DNA from: CADEED01 sp020442965
GTDB taxonomy: Bacteria > Pseudomonadota > Gammaproteobacteria > Steroidobacterales > Steroidobacteraceae
Assembly: GCA_041395525.1 (NCBI GenBank)
Contig: JAWLAH010000002.1
Coordinates: 186,001-250,000, forward strand
Length of the DNA: 64,000 bases
Direction of reading: 5' to 3'
Below are positions 25,103 to 34,722 of the stretch, in pieces. Under the pieces are notes generated by a model. The model ran no database searches and was not told the origin of the DNA. It was given only the letters and a program-made list of their open reading frames with translations. Positions within the stretch are counted from its first letter, which is position 1. Every line of letters begins with the position of its first letter. The translations under genes were made by a program, and so were the position numbers.

Positions 25103-26281
25103 ATGTACATCAATTTCTGGTATCCGATGGTTCGCAGCGAAGACTTGGGTCCCGATAAGCCCGAACGAACCAAGGTTTTAGGCCTCAATTTCGTCATTTA
25201 TCGGGACAGCAAAGGTCGACCGCATGTGCTGAGCGATACCTGCGTACACCGCGGTGGCTCGCTCGGCGGCGCCTGGGAGCTGGGTAAAACCAACCGAATC
25301 GTCGATGACTGCATCGTCTGTCCATACCATGGATGGGAATACGACGGTGACGGTGACTGCAAGAACATTCCCTCGATCGGCTATGGCAAGAAAGTGCCGG
25401 GTCGCGCCAAAGTTGACGCCTACCCGACCGTCGAAAAGTACGGCATTGTGTTCGCATTCCTCGGCGACCTGCCGGAAGAAGAACGCCCACCGCTCGTCGA
25501 TGTCGTGGAATACGCCGATCCAGCCTGGCGGGCCAATACGGTACTGGTACTCGAGGTCGACTACTACTATGAGCGTTCGATCGAGAATGGTCTCGATCCG
25601 GCGCACAACGAATTCGTGCATCCCTCGCACGGCTTCAAGGGTGTCAATCGCGAGACCTATCATGTTCGCGACTACGAGGTGTCTAACTACCCGCAGGGCT
25701 GGGGCATGTGGTTCCTGCATCGCTTTGATGCGCCGGGTCTGAAGGACAAGACCTGGGACGAAGCGAAAACCAAGGCCGGCGAGTTGTATGCGGGTAGTGG
25801 TACGCACGGTCCCGCGACGATGATCACCGAGATCAATGTTGGGCCCGGCATGAAGTTCCGACAGTACTTCATCGAGCAGCCGGTCGATCAATCGAAGACA
25901 CGGATATTCTTCGTGAACATGCGCAATTTCATGCTCGATCCGCAACACGACGGCCCGATTCACGCACGCAACAAGGTCGTCGCGCAGCAGGATATTGAAA
26001 TCCTGGTCGATCTGTATCCGCCCCGCACGCCGATCAGCAACACGAAAGAAGTTCTGATGCCGGCGGACAAGGCGGTCGTGGCGTACCGCGATTGGCTCAA
26101 GCAATTCGACGACCGCGGCTGGCGCATCGATTGGGATGAATTCACGCGTCGCAACGGCAAGGACACCGCGTTCGCCATTCCGTCGCCACGGCGACGCAAG
26201 ACCGGCAACTGGGTGTTGGAGGCGGTGCCAATGTTAGGGAGCCGAGCGGCGCGACAGGACACCAAGCAGTCGGCGATCTGA
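25103..26281 (+). CDS. Rieske [2Fe-2S] oxygenase, alpha subunit
   Basis: This is the terminal oxygenase component of a ring-hydroxylating or demethylating system, 392 aa. The Rieske domain (about 1-120) has CVH (C47, H49) and CPYH (C73, H76). The mononuclear iron site reads D165-x2-H168-x4-H173 within NGLDPAHNEFVH. GGGAGG precedes the ATG. It resembles the phenoxybenzoate/vanillate-demethylase type in length and in its single-subunit look, but the substrate cannot be assigned. No ferredoxin or reductase gene is adjacent. The next gene, 9 bases downstream, is a flavin monooxygenase, suggesting a short aromatic or steroid-like oxidation pathway. Confidence 0.9.
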   Translation: MYINFWYPMVRSEDLGPDKPERTKVLGLNFVIYRDSKGRPHVLSDTCVHRGGSLGGAWELGKTNRIVDDCIVCPYHGWEYDGDGDCKNIPSIGYGKKVPGRAKVDAYPTVEKYGIVFAFLGDLPEEERPPLVDVVEYADPAWRANTVLVLEVDYYYERSIENGLDPAHNEFVHPSHGFKGVNRETYHVRDYEVSNYPQGWGMWFLHRFDAPGLKDKTWDEAKTKAGELYAGSGTHGPATMITEINVGPGMKFRQYFIEQPVDQSKTRIFFVNMRNFMLDPQHDGPIHARNKVVAQQDIEILVDLYPPRTPISNTKEVLMPADKAVVAYRDWLKQFDDRGWRIDWDEFTRRNGKDTAFAIPSPRRRKTGNWVLEAVPMLGSRAARQDTKQSAI

Positions 26282-26290
26282 GCGCGGGCG

Positions 26291-27460
26291 ATGTCGCATG
26301 ACTGCGATGTACTGATCGTCGGTGCAGGGATCGGCGGCCTCGCCGCTGCCCTGGCTCTACAACGCGCCGGCTGCAAGGTGCGCGTGTTCGAGCAGTCGCC
26401 GGAACTGGGCGAGGTGGGTGCAGGCCTGTCGGTCAGTCCCAACGGTGCGCTGGGATTGCAAGCGCTGGGCGTGATCGATGCCTTTCGTGCGAAGGCCTAT
26501 GCGCCGGAATATCAATGCGTGCGTCACTTTGCGACCGGTCGGATCCTGGCGCATGTTCCGCGCGGGGACCGATTGACCAAGGAGTACGGCGACCGCTATT
26601 ACGTCATTCACCGCGCTGATCTGCATGCTGTGTTGGCGGGTGCCGTGCGCGCAAATGACGCGACGGCTATTGTGACTGACCACCGAGCGAGCGATCTCGT
26701 ACAAGATGATTCGCGGGTGTCGGTTCGATTCGAGAACGGCAATACTGCCGAGGGCAAGCTGCTCATCGCGGCCGATGGCGTGCGCTCGCGCATGCGAAAT
26801 GTACTATTCGGTGCAGAGGAAGTGCGGTTCACTGGTTACGTCGCGTGGCGCGGACTCGTGCCGATCGAGCGTGTACCGGGTGATGCACTCGACCCGCCGT
26901 CCCAGGTCTGGATTGGGCCGGGCCATATGATCAACCGATATCCTGTCGCAGGCGGCAAGCTGCTCAACTTCGTGGCGTTCGCAGAGCGCAGCGGTTGGGA
27001 AGAGGAGGGCTGGAACATCCCGGCCAAGGTGTCTGAGCTGAATGCGGAATTCGCCGGCTGGCATCCGCATGTCACGACTATTGTTGAAAACGTTCCGGAA
27101 GACAAACTCTTCAAGTGGGCGTTGTGTGCGCGCAGCGCGCTGATGCGCTGGGTCAAGGGGCGCGCAGCGCTGTTGGGCGACGCCGCGCATCCACTCTTGC
27201 CCTACCTGGGGCAGGGCGCGGTGATGGCGATCGAAGACGCGGTTTTGTTGGGCCGCGCGGTCGCGGCGGCCGAAGACATGTCGCGTGCTCTGGCGCGCTA
27301 CGAGGCAGCACGTGTTGGTCGTGCCCGTTTGGTCGTTGAGCAGTCCACCCTCATGGTGGCGCGCTTTCACTCCAGCGATCCAGACTCCTTCCGCCACGAC
27401 GTCCCGGTGGACGAGTCGTTAGGCTTGTTCGCCTACGATCCGGGAACAGTACCCGTGTAA
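26291..27460 (+). CDS. FAD-dependent aromatic-ring monooxygenase (salicylate hydroxylase-like)
   Basis: This group A flavoprotein monooxygenase of 389 aa has the dinucleotide-binding GAGIGGLAAALAL (about 11-23), the DG motif IAADGVRSRM (about 158-167) and the FAD-ribityl GD motif LLGDAAHPLLPYLGQGA (about 295-311). The last is typical of 6-hydroxynicotinate/salicylate hydroxylases. It normally uses NAD(P)H and O2 to hydroxylate an activated aromatic ring. It forms an operon with the Rieske oxygenase upstream. The substrate is unknown. It is convergent with the slipin gene, 12 bases away. Confidence 0.9.
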   Translation: MSHDCDVLIVGAGIGGLAAALALQRAGCKVRVFEQSPELGEVGAGLSVSPNGALGLQALGVIDAFRAKAYAPEYQCVRHFATGRILAHVPRGDRLTKEYGDRYYVIHRADLHAVLAGAVRANDATAIVTDHRASDLVQDDSRVSVRFENGNTAEGKLLIAADGVRSRMRNVLFGAEEVRFTGYVAWRGLVPIERVPGDALDPPSQVWIGPGHMINRYPVAGGKLLNFVAFAERSGWEEEGWNIPAKVSELNAEFAGWHPHVTTIVENVPEDKLFKWALCARSALMRWVKGRAALLGDAAHPLLPYLGQGAVMAIEDAVLLGRAVAAAEDMSRALARYEAARVGRARLVVEQSTLMVARFHSSDPDSFRHDVPVDESLGLFAYDPGTVPV

Positions 27461-27472
27461 CGAGTTTCGGCT

Positions 27473-28222
27473 CTAGCGACCACTGCTATCGAGAAATGGT
27501 TTGATCAGATCTAGCGGTAGCGGGAAGACAATGGTGGTCGTGTTTTCGTTCGAGATGTCCGCGAGTGTCTGCAGATAGCGAAGTTGCAGTGCGCGCGGCT
27601 CGGTGGCGAGGGCCGTTGCTGCCTGGACCAGCTGTTGCGCGGCTTGCGCTTCGCCCTCGGCATTGATGATCTTGGCCCGACGTGAGCGCTCCGCTTCGGC
27701 TTGTTTGGCCATCGCGCGAATCATGGTCTCATCCAGATCGACATGCTTGATCTCGACGTTCGAAACCTTGATGCCCCAAGCTTCAGTGTTTTGATCGAGT
27801 ATCGTCTGTATGTCCGCATTCAGCTTCTCGCGCTGCGACAGCATCTCGTCCATCTCGTGTTGACCCAACACCGAGCGCAGGGTTGTCTGTGCAAGCTGGC
27901 TGGTTGCTTCGAACGGGTTGGCCACCTGGATCACCGCTTTGGCGGGGTCGGTGACGCGGAAATACACGACCGCATTGACCTTCACCGAGACGTTGTCACG
28001 GGAGATGACATCCTGTTTGGGCACGTCGAGTACGATTATGCGCAGATCGATCTTGCGCATTTGCTGGATCATCGGGATGACGATGATGAGTCCGGGGCCC
28101 TTGACGCCGGTGAAGCGGCCGAGTGTGAACATGACGCCTCGTTCATATTCATTCAGCACTTTGATCGCGCTGAATATCAGCGCGCCGATGAAAACACAAA
28201 TCGCAATTACAAAGGTGGTCAT
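27473..28222 (-). CDS. SPFH/stomatin family membrane protein (slipin)
   Basis: This inner-membrane protein of 249 aa has an N-terminal hydrophobic anchor (about 1-22) and a long SPFH domain (LNEYERGVMFTLGRF onwards, then VISRDNVSVKVNAVVYFRV). An Ala/Glu-rich coiled coil follows (RAMAKQAEAERSRRAKIINAEGEAQAA). The ATG at 28222 is preferred over a TTG nine codons upstream, with AAGGA at an acceptable distance. Slipins form oligomeric membrane assemblies, and in bacteria and archaea they are regularly paired with NfeD proteases. Here nfeD lies 30 bases upstream on the same strand, and the protease may cleave the C-terminus of this protein. Confidence 0.92.
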   Translation of the reverse strand: MTTFVIAICVFIGALIFSAIKVLNEYERGVMFTLGRFTGVKGPGLIIVIPMIQQMRKIDLRIIVLDVPKQDVISRDNVSVKVNAVVYFRVTDPAKAVIQVANPFEATSQLAQTTLRSVLGQHEMDEMLSQREKLNADIQTILDQNTEAWGIKVSNVEIKHVDLDETMIRAMAKQAEAERSRRAKIINAEGEAQAAQQLVQAATALATEPRALQLRYLQTLADISNENTTTIVFPLPLDLIKPFLDSSGR

Positions 28223-28252
28223 GAGTGTCGCATCCTTAACTAAGTCCAAAAA

Positions 28253-29737
28253 TCAAACAGGTTCGACCCACAGGGTCAGTCCGTCTATCCTAACGATTCG
28301 TACGCGTTGCCGGGCCTTGATCGGAACCGTCGCACGTGCATTCCAAAGCTCACCGCCGACGTAGACGCGGCCTTGTTCGGTGAAGTGGGCGTAGGCAACC
28401 GCCTCTGTTCCGATCATGCTCTCGGTGCCGCTCACGACCGGTCGACGCATCGAACGCCCCGCGAGCCATGCGATGCCTGCGACGCCAATGCCTCCGGCGG
28501 TCGCGATCGCCGCAATCAGCGGCCAGGCGATATCGAGGCCTGGAACGTCCGTGTCTAACAAGATAATCGAGCCGACGACGAATGCGACCAAGCCGCCGAG
28601 TCCCAGCGATCCAAAACTCGGCACGAAGAACTCTGCGATGATCATCGCCGCGCCGAGACCCATCAGAGCGAGCCCGGCCCAGTTCACGTCGAGAATCTGC
28701 AACGCGTAGAGCGCGAGAATCAACGAGATCGCGCCGACGACGCCGGGCACGAGCGTGCCGGGGTTGTAACCCTCGAGTAACAACCCGTACAAGCCGATGA
28801 GGAGCAGGCCGTAGGCAATCGACGGATTGGTGATGACCGACAACATGCGCGTGCGCCAGTCAGGGGCAACTTGTTCGATGCTCAGGTCGCGCGTTGCCAG
28901 CGTGACGGGCTGGTTGTTGATCGAGACTTGCCGCCCATCGATCTGCGCGAGTAAGTCTGGAACGTCACGGGCGATGACGTCGATCACATCGTCCGCAAGC
29001 GCCGCGCGAGCAGACAGACTCGCCGCTCCGCGTACCGCGCTTTCCGCCCAGTCGGCGTTGCGCCCGCGCAATTCGGCGAGACCGCGAATGTAGGCGACCG
29101 CATCGTTGATCGACTTGCGCTCCATCGCTGTCCCGGACGGTTCGGACCGGGGAGTCGCGCTGGGCTGATCGGCCGAGTCGTTAGCCGCGTCGCGCTGTGC
29201 GGCGCCCGAATCCTTGGCGGCCGGCTTGGCGGGCAGCGGGTTATCGGCGGAAGGTTGGCCAGGAGTTGGCGACGGTGCAGGCGTGGGTTGACCGCCGATC
29301 GCGACCGGCGTCGCCGCGCCGACATTGGTCGCCGGCGCCATGGCCGCAATGTGACTCGCGTAGAGAATGTAGGTCCCCGCGCTGGCTGCACGTGCACCGG
29401 ACGGTGCGACGTAGGTCGCCACCGGCACGGGTGAGGCGAGAATCGCGCGAATGATGTCGCGCATCGACGTATCGAGACCGCCCGGCGTGTCGACTTGCAG
29501 GACGACGATCGCCGCGCTTTCCTGCGCGGCACGTTTGATGGCTTGCTCGACATAGCGACTAGTCGCCGGGCCGATCGCGCCCGTGAGCTCAATGACAACT
29601 GCAGCGCCCGAGCGCTCCGCCCGCGACACGGCAGGGGCCGACGGTTCGGGCGCGGACAATGCCGAGCGCCCAATCGTCAACAAGAGCGCAGCGAGCAGAA
29701 ATATGAACGCAGCGGCGCTGCGTGACATGGCAATCAT
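28253..29737 (-). CDS. NfeD-family membrane serine protease (long form)
   Basis: This membrane-bound protease of 494 aa has a signal peptide (about 1-29) and a ClpP-like domain (about 45-265). The latter holds the Ser/Lys dyad expected from the archaeal homologue PH1510: Ser119 in AASAGTYI and Lys208 in MERKSINDAVAYIRG. A low-complexity Pro/Ala/Asp insertion (about 148-203) separates the two residues. Several transmembrane helices follow (about 308-420), then a C-terminal OB-fold NfeD domain (about 440-494). It forms an operon with the slipin gene. Known homologues cut the hydrophobic C-terminus of their slipin partner. The pair is thought to serve membrane-microdomain organisation. Confidence 0.9.
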   Translation of the reverse strand: MIAMSRSAAAFIFLLAALLLTIGRSALSAPEPSAPAVSRAERSGAAVVIELTGAIGPATSRYVEQAIKRAAQESAAIVVLQVDTPGGLDTSMRDIIRAILASPVPVATYVAPSGARAASAGTYILYASHIAAMAPATNVGAATPVAIGGQPTPAPSPTPGQPSADNPLPAKPAAKDSGAAQRDAANDSADQPSATPRSEPSGTAMERKSINDAVAYIRGLAELRGRNADWAESAVRGAASLSARAALADDVIDVIARDVPDLLAQIDGRQVSINNQPVTLATRDLSIEQVAPDWRTRMLSVITNPSIAYGLLLIGLYGLLLEGYNPGTLVPGVVGAISLILALYALQILDVNWAGLALMGLGAAMIIAEFFVPSFGSLGLGGLVAFVVGSIILLDTDVPGLDIAWPLIAAIATAGGIGVAGIAWLAGRSMRRPVVSGTESMIGTEAVAYAHFTEQGRVYVGGELWNARATVPIKARQRVRIVRIDGLTLWVEPV

Positions 29738-29824
29738 TTGCCCACGCTACCCTGCGGCAGCGCTACTGGCAACGGGAACCACACCGGCGCGCCACCTGCA
29801 CGCGCTAAATCGAGCTCGCGCGGT

Positions 29825-29853
29825 TTGCCGATCGCGACGCGCCCGCATATGCT
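29825..29853 (+). promoter_or_regulatory. Candidate sigma-70 promoter of the amidohydrolase gene
   Basis: TTGCCG (29825-29830), 17 bases, then TATGCT (29848-29853), ending 30 bases before the ATG. It lies in the 146-base divergent region between nfeD and the amidohydrolase gene. Four of six bases match the consensus in each hexamer, so support is moderate. Confidence 0.4.
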
Positions 29854-29883
29854 TGGGTAAAGACTGCAACGCTCAGCTTGGGG

Positions 29884-31191
29884 ATGAATATGCGTGCGCG
29901 AGTAAGTATTGTCACTATTGCAATGATCCTGGCGCTCGGCGGCACACTGCCGGTCGTCGCAGAGGTGACCGTCGTTCAGGCGGATCGTGTGCTCGCCGAG
30001 CCCGGTCGGGCGCCGCGCGGCGTGACCTCGATCGTGATCGAGAAGGGCAAGATCATTGCCCTACTCGATGGTCGCCAAGCGGGACCTGCTGGGGCAACTG
30101 TGGTCGATCTAGGTAGCAAGTTTGTGCTGCCGGGTCTCATCGACTGTCACGTCCACCTCGATAGCGACGCCGGCGGGCAGGAGGCGTTGATCGAGCGCGT
30201 GACAACCAGTCCCGGGCTTGATGCCTTGCGTGCGCAATGGAATGGCATGAAGACGCTGCGCGCCGGCTTCACGACCGTCCGCAATCTCGGCGACGGCAGC
30301 GGCGCGACGCTTGCGCTGCGTGATGCGGTCGCCGCCGGGTGGGTGCAGGGTCCGCGCATCATCGATGCGGGGCGTTCCATCTCGGTGACCTCGGGTCATA
30401 TGGACGGCACACTGAGCCTCGCCGAGGATCTGCATGGCGCAATCTCGCAAGACAATCTTTGTAACGGTGCAGAGCAGTGCCGTGAAGCCGTGCGTCGGCA
30501 GATCCGGCGCGGTGTCGACGTGATCAAGATCGCGACCACAGGTGGCGTGAACAGCCGCATTGGCGTTGGTATCGGTGTGCAGATGTTTGCTGACGAGGCG
30601 CGGGCCGCTGTTGAAACCGCTCATCTGCATGGCAAAAAGATCGCGGTGCATGCGCACGGCACGGCAGGCATCAATCTCGCGCTCGCGGCCGGCGCCGATT
30701 CTATCGAGCACGGTACGGTGCCTGACGACGAGACCTTTAGACTGTTCAAGCAATCCGGTGCCTACTACGTCCCGACACTCAGCACGATCAATGGCTATCG
30801 GGAGCGCCTGGCGAAAGACCCGAATGCCTACCCACCGGCAGTGCTCGAGAAAGTAATGTGGCGCCTCGATATCACCGGTAAGGCGCTCGAGCGAGCCGTG
30901 CCGGCTGGTGTAAAAATAGCATTCGGCACTGACGCGGGCGTCTCGAAGCATGGCCGCAACGCCGATGAATTTGAGCTCATGGTGGAACATGGCATGACAC
31001 CCGCGACCGCCATCGTAGCAGCGACCGTCAGTGCGGCTGACTTGTTAGGCTTGAAGGATCAGGTTGGCGCGCTCCGCCCCGGCATGGCTGCCGACATCAT
31101 TGCCGTCGATGCCGACCCATTGGTTGACGTCAAGGTGCTCAAGGATGTGAAGTTCGTCATGAAAGGCGGCGAGGTCATCAGGCGCGACTGA
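29884..31191 (+). CDS. Secreted metal-dependent amidohydrolase (imidazolonepropionase-like)
   Basis: This protein of about 435 aa has a signal peptide (MRARVSIVTIAMILALGGTLPVVA) and an amidohydrolase TIM barrel. Metal-site motifs are HVH in LPGLIDCHVHLD, the Lys in VDVIKIATTGG, His residues in IAVHAHGT and DSIEHGT, and the late Asp in AFGTDAGV. It belongs to the Xaa-Pro dipeptidase/imidazolonepropionase-like group, which includes prolidases and N-acyl-amino-acid hydrolases. The substrate is not predictable. GGGG precedes two close ATGs (29884 and 29890) and either may be used. Location is probably periplasmic. Confidence 0.88.
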   Translation: MNMRARVSIVTIAMILALGGTLPVVAEVTVVQADRVLAEPGRAPRGVTSIVIEKGKIIALLDGRQAGPAGATVVDLGSKFVLPGLIDCHVHLDSDAGGQEALIERVTTSPGLDALRAQWNGMKTLRAGFTTVRNLGDGSGATLALRDAVAAGWVQGPRIIDAGRSISVTSGHMDGTLSLAEDLHGAISQDNLCNGAEQCREAVRRQIRRGVDVIKIATTGGVNSRIGVGIGVQMFADEARAAVETAHLHGKKIAVHAHGTAGINLALAAGADSIEHGTVPDDETFRLFKQSGAYYVPTLSTINGYRERLAKDPNAYPPAVLEKVMWRLDITGKALERAVPAGVKIAFGTDAGVSKHGRNADEFELMVEHGMTPATAIVAATVSAADLLGLKDQVGALRPGMAADIIAVDADPLVDVKVLKDVKFVMKGGEVIRRD

Positions 31192-31222
31192 GCGCGCCGT
31201 ATGAGAGATGGACCCCCGCTCG

Positions 31223-32122
31223 CTAGCTCTTGGCGGGCGCTTTCTCGGCCTGTTCGCGCAGGTATTCCGAATCCTCGAACTTGAAATCAGTCCAGTTCTG
31301 GGTGTCGAGAATCTCGGGCACAAAGCGCTTCACACCCGCCAGCACCACTGGCGGCAGCGCGTCGAGGCTCCTGATCTTGGTGCCAAAGCCGCGTGCAACC
31401 GTGCCGCCCGGTCGGTCGCCCATCTCGAACCACGGCGCCCATTTGTTCTTGTTCTGCAGTTGGGCGTGGTTGGGTGCCGACGTCACGTTCGGGTCGGTGA
31501 TGTCGGCGAGGCGCGCCGAGTAGGTGCTGAAGGAATTGACGTAGTTAGTCTCGCCGGGGTGCACCCGATCCGGTGTATTCTCGATCGATTGCGTCGCCAA
31601 GAACACGCGATCGCCAATGACTTCGATCGGTAATGGATTCGGGTTGTAGCCCATCGCGATCACGCCGTCGACCGTGTACATCCGTGGTACCGGTCCGAGA
31701 CGAAAATGATGCACGTTGACGCGCTTGCCGGTGAGCGGATTGTCGAAGTATTCGAGCGGCTCCTGGCTGTCGATCCTGGTGTAGAAGCCGACCTCGTACT
31801 TGCGCATCTCGTGTTGGTTGTCCTCGAGCGCTTGCCAGTAGTCCACCAGCACGTTGTTCATCGTGAAGAACGGCACGAAATTGCCCGTACCGGGATCGGC
31901 GTAGATGTTGAGTCGATAGAATGTGAAGACAGGTTCGGTGCCGATGCTGCCCACCATCTTCACTTGCGCGCGCATGGCTTGTAGTGGGTCGTTGAAGTCG
32001 GGCAGTGCTCCCGGCGTTGCGGTCGCGGCGTGCGTATCGTTTGACAACAGTCCAAGGCCTGCCACGCCGAGCGCGCCAGTGACAGTGGATCGCAGGGCGG
32101 TGCGTCGTGAAATCTTGGACAT
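31223..32122 (-). CDS. DUF1838 family protein with Tat-like signal
   Basis: This is a protein of 299 aa. The ATG at 32122 opens a twin-arginine-like signal (KISRRTALRSTVTGALGVAGLGLL, Arg pair at 6-7) that ends near THAATA. The open frame upstream encodes an Arg-rich segment with no signal and is rejected. The body matches the DUF1838 pattern with conserved aromatic segments (FFTMNNVLVDYWQALEDNQHEMRKYEVGFYTR, shown here in part by position 80-112) and SFSTYSARL. No catalytic motif is known for the family. Tat export implies it folds before export, perhaps with a cofactor. It is convergent with the amidohydrolase gene, 31 bases away. Confidence 0.8.
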   Translation of the reverse strand: MSKISRRTALRSTVTGALGVAGLGLLSNDTHAATATPGALPDFNDPLQAMRAQVKMVGSIGTEPVFTFYRLNIYADPGTGNFVPFFTMNNVLVDYWQALEDNQHEMRKYEVGFYTRIDSQEPLEYFDNPLTGKRVNVHHFRLGPVPRMYTVDGVIAMGYNPNPLPIEVIGDRVFLATQSIENTPDRVHPGETNYVNSFSTYSARLADITDPNVTSAPNHAQLQNKNKWAPWFEMGDRPGGTVARGFGTKIRSLDALPPVVLAGVKRFVPEILDTQNWTDFKFEDSEYLREQAEKAPAKS

Positions 32123-32202
32123 GCGGCACTCGCAAGTTGGAACTGACTTCCCATTCTCGCACGAGCGGGTCGCCTGCGGGCGCACGATGAATGCTGCCAA
32201 GT

Positions 32203-32985
32203 TCAGAAGTCTTCGTCTGCGCCTAGGTAGCGCCACTGACCGACCGGCAGCCCTCCCAGAGGGACATTGCCGCTGCGAACGCGCTTCAAGCCGGTCACGA
32301 CCAGGCCGACCATCTCGCACATACGCCGGATCTGGCGTTTGCGACCCTGGCGCAGCACGAAGCGCAACTGATTCGTGTTTTGCCATGAGACTTGCGCCGG
32401 CCTGAGCTTGACGCCATCGAGTGTCAGTCCGTGTCGCAACCGCTGCAGACCGCTGGCCGAAAGCGACCCCTCGACGCGCACCAGATACTCTTTCTCGACC
32501 GCAGAGTTCTCGCCGATCAATTGCTTGGCGACGCGGCCGTCCTGCGTGAACACCAGTAGCCCGGTGGAGTCGATATCGAGCCGTCCGGCGGCCGCGAGGC
32601 CGCGCAGGTGTTTGCTCTGGAACTGCATCGGTGAGGAATCGTTAGCCCAGCGGTTGCCGGGGCGGATCAGCACCACCGCCGGCTCGTAACCGTCCTCTGC
32701 CTGTCCAGAGACATAGCCGATCGGCTTGTGCAGCAGGATCGTGACGAGTTCGCTCTGATGCTCGCGAGCCACGCGATCGATCTCGATATGCGCGTGCGGT
32801 GCGACCCGTACGCCGAGCGTGTCGATGACTTTGCCGTCGACCTTGACCCAGCCGTTCGATATCCACACGTCCGCTTCGCGGCGCGAACAGAGCCCAAGCT
32901 CACTCATGCGTTTGGAGAGCCGCGGCTCGCCCGGGTTTTCGTGCCGCGGAACGTTCAGGGGGTTATCGCGAGTGTCTCGGGGCAT
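32203..32985 (-). CDS. rluF: 23S rRNA pseudouridine synthase, RluF-like (RsuA family)
   Basis: This is a cytoplasmic enzyme of 260 aa. An N-terminal S4 RNA-binding domain (about 22-70, RLSKRMSELGLCSRREADVWI) precedes the RsuA-type catalytic domain, with the active-site Asp in GRLDIDSTGLLVFT (about 132-145). The conserved late motif RQGRKRQIRRMCEMVGL is followed by LKRVRSG. In E. coli RluF makes pseudouridine at 23S positions 2604 and 2605. The short N-terminal extension and overall size fit RluF better than RluB or RluE, but the subfamily call would need alignment. It stands alone on the minus strand. Confidence 0.82.
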   Translation of the reverse strand: MPRDTRDNPLNVPRHENPGEPRLSKRMSELGLCSRREADVWISNGWVKVDGKVIDTLGVRVAPHAHIEIDRVAREHQSELVTILLHKPIGYVSGQAEDGYEPAVVLIRPGNRWANDSSPMQFQSKHLRGLAAAGRLDIDSTGLLVFTQDGRVAKQLIGENSAVEKEYLVRVEGSLSASGLQRLRHGLTLDGVKLRPAQVSWQNTNQLRFVLRQGRKRQIRRMCEMVGLVVTGLKRVRSGNVPLGGLPVGQWRYLGADEDF

Positions 32986-33034
32986 CTACGGCGGGGCGGC
33001 TGCTGTTAGTCGCGCACTATACCCCAAGGATACG

Positions 33035-34555
33035 CTAACGATTGAAGAACTCCCATAGATAATCATTCGCACGGAAATCCGACACCGGCGTATCCGAGCC
33101 ACGAGAGCGCGAGTGGTTGCCGCCGGGCCAAGAGTGCCCGCCGCCGTAGACGCTACCGCTGACCGCATCGTAGATGTCGGGTGGGTCGATCTTGCACAGT
33201 GTCACCGGGGCAAATGGTCGGTTCGGATCTTGCCGCGAGTCGTACCGGTAGCAGCTCGTCGTTGCCGTGACATGCTCGATCGTTGGCTGATTCGTCACGT
33301 TGTTGCGCGCGACCCAGTCCGAGATCGTGGCATCCACCGGATAGAAATTGGTCATCGATACTCCGCTGCCCATGCCGCCCGCGTAGGGGTAGTTGCGGTC
33401 GTTAGTGGCGTGAATGTGCAACACAGGGATCGGTCGCGCCGGATTGCAGCTGTAGTAAAGGTTCCCGTCAAAATCGAATTGCGCGGAAGCGCCGGCCACT
33501 GCCGCGATGCCCGCGATTCTGTCCGCGAGCTGGCAAGCCAGCCGATGCGACAGCATGCCGCCATTGGAGAAACCTGTGGCGTAGATTCGCGCGCTGTTCA
33601 CATTGTCGCGGCTCGTGATGTCATCGATCACGGCACTCACAAATGCGACGTCATCGACGTTCTGCGTCGCAGCGGAGCCGCAGCAGGCACCGACGTTCCA
33701 CGTCTGGATTGCTCCGCTGCCCTCGGGGTACGCGATGAGTATCTTTTGCTGTTGCGCAAACGCATTGAGCAACGAAACAGATGCCTGGTGGCGCGCGTCA
33801 CCGCCGCCACCGTGAAAGGCGAGAATCACGGGCAGCGGTCCGGTCGATGCCGTATCGTCCGGCCGGAACAACCAATAGCGTCTAAGTCCTTGGCCGGGTA
33901 CGGCGACATTGCGGCTCAGATAGTTTCCCGCGACGCGGATGCTGAGCTGACCCGTGTACGATTGATAACTCGCAGTCAACACGGCGGTACCTGCTGACAG
34001 CCCTCGCACCGCGCCGCTGCTATCGACCGCCGCGACGGCGGGCTCGGACGAAGTCATGGTCACCAGCGCAGGGTCCAGATCCCGCGCATACGGATCCGAG
34101 TTCCGATCCTTGAACGTAAAAAATACGTCCAACGATTGACCGACGCCCACCGTGGTTCCGGGAGCGGGTTCGAGGCGCAATACGCCGGCGCCGTTGACGG
34201 TGATCGACAACGCAAACGTTGTCGACCCGATGCTATTCTGCGCGCGAATGACATAATCCGCAGTGGCGGTAATCGCGGTCGGTGTGCCGCTGATCTGCCC
34301 ACTGGCAATGTTCAGCACGAGACCCGCAGGCAGTGCGGGCGACACGCTATAGCTCGTCACTGAGCCGGTCACGGTGGGGTTGAGCGGGGCGATCGGCGCG
34401 CCAACGGTATAAGTCTGGGGTCCCGCGAAGCTGAGGCCGCTCGGCGCCATCCCAGGGATCGGGCTGGGTCCCGGGGAGTCGCCCCCCCCGCATGACGCAA
34501 CGCCGAGTACGGAAGCAAGCGCCACCAGGCCGCATAGCGATAGGTTTCGTCGCAT
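33035..34555 (-). CDS. PHB-depolymerase/LpqC-like esterase lipoprotein with Ig-like domains
   Basis: This is a secreted lipoprotein of 506 aa. The ATG at 34555 gives a signal peptide with the lipobox GVASC (Cys22). A putative-Ig domain follows (about 37-130, PALPAGLVLNIASGQISGTP), then a bacterial Ig-like Big_2 segment (about 140-220). The C-terminal part is an alpha/beta-hydrolase of the PHB depolymerase/feruloyl-esterase type (about 228-500), with oxyanion-region FHGGGGD, nucleophile Ser in GFSNGG and His in GGGHSWPGG. The LpqC group hydrolyses polyester or aryl esters outside the cytoplasm. With a PHA locus 20 kb away a polyester substrate is tempting, but it is not shown. Confidence 0.87.
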   Translation of the reverse strand: MRRNLSLCGLVALASVLGVASCGGGDSPGPSPIPGMAPSGLSFAGPQTYTVGAPIAPLNPTVTGSVTSYSVSPALPAGLVLNIASGQISGTPTAITATADYVIRAQNSIGSTTFALSITVNGAGVLRLEPAPGTTVGVGQSLDVFFTFKDRNSDPYARDLDPALVTMTSSEPAVAAVDSSGAVRGLSAGTAVLTASYQSYTGQLSIRVAGNYLSRNVAVPGQGLRRYWLFRPDDTASTGPLPVILAFHGGGGDARHQASVSLLNAFAQQQKILIAYPEGSGAIQTWNVGACCGSAATQNVDDVAFVSAVIDDITSRDNVNSARIYATGFSNGGMLSHRLACQLADRIAGIAAVAGASAQFDFDGNLYYSCNPARPIPVLHIHATNDRNYPYAGGMGSGVSMTNFYPVDATISDWVARNNVTNQPTIEHVTATTSCYRYDSRQDPNRPFAPVTLCKIDPPDIYDAVSGSVYGGGHSWPGGNHSRSRGSDTPVSDFRANDYLWEFFNR

Positions 34556-34722
34556 AGTCACGCCTGCCGATGTTGCCACTCGATTCACGCATCAACGCAG
34601 AACGGCGTCACGGGTTGACTGCATCGATGCGCTGCCGGCAAGGGCCGGGACGCTGGCTGTGGTTTGCTGAAATTGGTACCTGGGTGCTTGCCGCGGGTGT
34701 GGAGTTCAGCTCTCGGCCACCG